From Clostridiales bacterium COT073_COT-073 (GTDB taxonomy: Bacteria; Bacillota; Clostridia; Lachnospirales; Vallitaleaceae): DNA of 64,000 nt. The notes beneath the pieces are model-generated. The model saw only the letters and a program-made list of their open reading frames with translations. It was not told the origin of the DNA and ran no database searches. The position numbers and the translations under genes were made by a program. Below, in pieces: positions 62,669 through 64,000 of this stretch (positions are counted from its first letter, which is position 1; each line of letters opens with the position of its first letter). Location: the NCBI GenBank assembly GCA_003858485.1, contig RQYD01000011.1, forward strand, positions 62,001 to 126,000, read 5' to 3'.

Positions 62669-64000
62669 CTAATGTCTGACCATTCGTGCATTTTTAACGA
62701 TATGGGTAACAAAGCGCTGGATCGTTTTCATAAACACTTGCGGCTCCAATTCGCCGCGACTGATTTTACTCAGGCCCCGCTCCCACTTTCCAGTTGTTTC
62801 CGGTGAACGCAGCGATTTCGGCACCATTCCAATTAAATCCTTACCTTTTTTCGTTGGTCGCAAAGTTTTTCCCGTCCGCTGAATATACCCAACTTTCAAT
62901 AAACGTTCAATAATTCCGGCCCGGGTAGCCGGTGTGCCAAAGCTTGACTCTCTCAGTTGTTCTTTTAATTCTTCATCTTCTACAAAGCGGCCAGCATTTT
63001 CCATGGCACTTAGTAAACTAGCTTCTGTATAGGGTTTGGGTGGTGTGGTCTGCTTTTTTAAAATTTCCGTGCTGATAGCATCAGCTGCCTGGCCTTTACG
63101 CAGCGGCGGTAATGAACCGGCAACCTCATCTTCTGCTTCTTTTTCTTCTTCTGATTTAGTCTCCTCCGGCTTAGACACTTCCTCCATTTTTCTGGATTCC
63201 GGTTTTTGATACAACCATTTCCAGCCCTCATTTTTAACAATCTTACCCTTAGATACAAACTGGTCGCCTGCTACTTCCGTAATAACTTTGGTCATTTGAA
63301 ATTCATAATCCGGATAAAAAACTGCCAAAAAGCGCTTGACCACCGTTTGGTATATTTTTCGCTCTTTCTCAGGCAAACTCTTTAAATTGGGAGTCTTTTT
63401 GGTCGGAATAATGGCATGGTGATCGGTGATCTTTTTATTATCAATAATTCTTTTGCTAAAATTTAATTTGATTTTATCATCCACTTTCAATTTATCAATA
63501 GCCGGACAAAAAGGCGGAACATAAATGCTGTTTATCGTATCAATCACTGTTTGTTTCATGTCATCACTCAGATAGCGACTGTCCGTTCGGGGATAGGTAA
63601 TTAATTTATATTTTTCATATAAAGACTGAGCAATATCCAGCACTTCCTGAGCCGTTAAACCAAATTCCTTATTGGCCTGGCGCTGCAGTTCCGTTAGATC
63701 ATAAAGCAGCGGCGGCTTCTGCCGGTTATTCTTTTTTTCAACTTCCACTACCTTGCCGCTTTGCCCCTTCACCTGAGCAGCAATTTCTTCGGCTTTTTCC
63801 GGTTTAAATATCTTGGTTTCTGAAATCTGTCCATCAAACCAGGTCCCACTATATTCGCCGGAGCTGCTGTTAAAAGTGGCTACCACTTCATAATAATCCT
63901 TGGGCACAAAATTAGTTAATTCTTCTTCACGGTCCACAATCAGCGCCAGTGTCGGGGTCTGAACCCGGCCAACACTAAATAAATCTGAATACAAAGTAGT
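62669..64000 (-). CDS. topB: DNA topoisomerase III, N-terminus outside window
   Basis: Type IA topoisomerase that relaxes negative supercoils and resolves decatenation intermediates. The frame continues past base 64000, so about the first third is missing. The visible part has LFSVGRVQTPTLALIVDREEE, the catalytic tyrosine in LITYPRTDSRYL, TDHHAIIPT and EASLLSAMENAGRF, followed by TPATRAGIIERLL. It ends at ...VTHIVKNARMVRH with no zinc-finger tail visible. The 210-bp gap to the S1 gene contains nothing recognisable. Confidence 0.92.
   Translation of the reverse strand, partial: TTLYSDLFSVGRVQTPTLALIVDREEELTNFVPKDYYEVVATFNSSSGEYSGTWFDGQISETKIFKPEKAEEIAAQVKGQSGKVVEVEKKNNRQKPPLLYDLTELQRQANKEFGLTAQEVLDIAQSLYEKYKLITYPRTDSRYLSDDMKQTVIDTINSIYVPPFCPAIDKLKVDDKIKLNFSKRIIDNKKITDHHAIIPTKKTPNLKSLPEKERKIYQTVVKRFLAVFYPDYEFQMTKVITEVAGDQFVSKGKIVKNEGWKWLYQKPESRKMEEVSKPEETKSEEEKEAEDEVAGSLPPLRKGQAADAISTEILKKQTTPPKPYTEASLLSAMENAGRFVEDEELKEQLRESSFGTPATRAGIIERLLKVGYIQRTGKTLRPTKKGKDLIGMVPKSLRSPETTGKWERGLSKISRGELEPQVFMKTIQRFVTHIVKNARMVRH

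Overview
This is a low-GC Gram-positive chromosome segment, most likely from a Bacillota/Clostridia (Eubacteriales or Lachnospirales) anaerobe. The inference rests on a GerW/YtfJ sporulation-type protein beside its usual YtfI-like partner, a Rex redox repressor, a flavodiiron protein, an NADH oxidase, ECF and BMP transport genes typical of Firmicutes, strong AGGAGG ribosome binding sites, and SigA-like promoters (TTGACA, 17 bp, TATAAT). No rRNA, tRNA, CRISPR array or intact insertion sequence was seen. No genus is claimed.

Layout. 0-18 kb is housekeeping: a partial BMP-type substrate-binding protein, tyrS, fprA, a MATE exporter, then a probable minus-strand operon rex - coiled-coil protein - acpS - nnrD/E - alr - MATE. 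Next come deoD - mnmA - M16C peptidase - glycerate kinase, and guaB. 18-25 kb holds a MacB-like ABC ATPase with a long coiled-coil FtsX permease, remains of a RelB/RelE-type toxin-antitoxin pair, a membrane-anchored MurF-like ligase and an alpha/beta hydrolase. 25.4-33.4 kb is one maltodextrin operon: LacI regulator, cytoplasmic GH13 enzyme, lipoprotein binding protein, two permeases and a secreted amylase, with a palindromic operator at its promoter and a strong terminator at its end. 33.6-41.3 kb carries asnA, nox, a GNAT acetyltransferase, a HAD phosphatase, dps and pepF, and is peppered with palindromic repeats.

41.4-48.8 kb is an ECF-type importer (double ATPase, EcfT, Trep_Strep-like S component) joined to a heterodimeric exporter-fold ABC pair, under a divergent AraC regulator; this resembles metallophore uptake loci. 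48.9-51.5 kb is a PspC/PadR/HAAS/DUF4097 envelope module. 51.6-55.4 kb is an odd set: a soluble ABC-type ATPase, a cysteine-rich CobW/HypB-like GTPase, a substrate-binding-protein-like protein without a signal peptide and a Crp/Fnr regulator, with no permease. 55.4-64 kb has gerW, a YtfI-like protein, two ABC-2 permeases with no ATPase, a proline/glutamine-rich membrane protein, an S1-domain protein and the C-terminal part of topoisomerase III.

The most unusual content is the repeats. (1) A 153-bp MITE-like element at 41131-41283 has perfect 14-bp terminal inverted repeats and exact 7-bp target duplications; a decayed sister of exactly the same length lies at 36471-36623, also with an exact 7-bp duplication. 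(2) A hairpin-rich element at 18171 and 39182 shares 54 identical bases, and its outer stem carries a compensatory base-pair change; the second copy is fused to the 5' end of pepF. (3) deoD has a hairpin between its Shine-Dalgarno sequence and its AUG. The permease-less ABC/GTPase cluster is the best candidate for an undescribed protein system.
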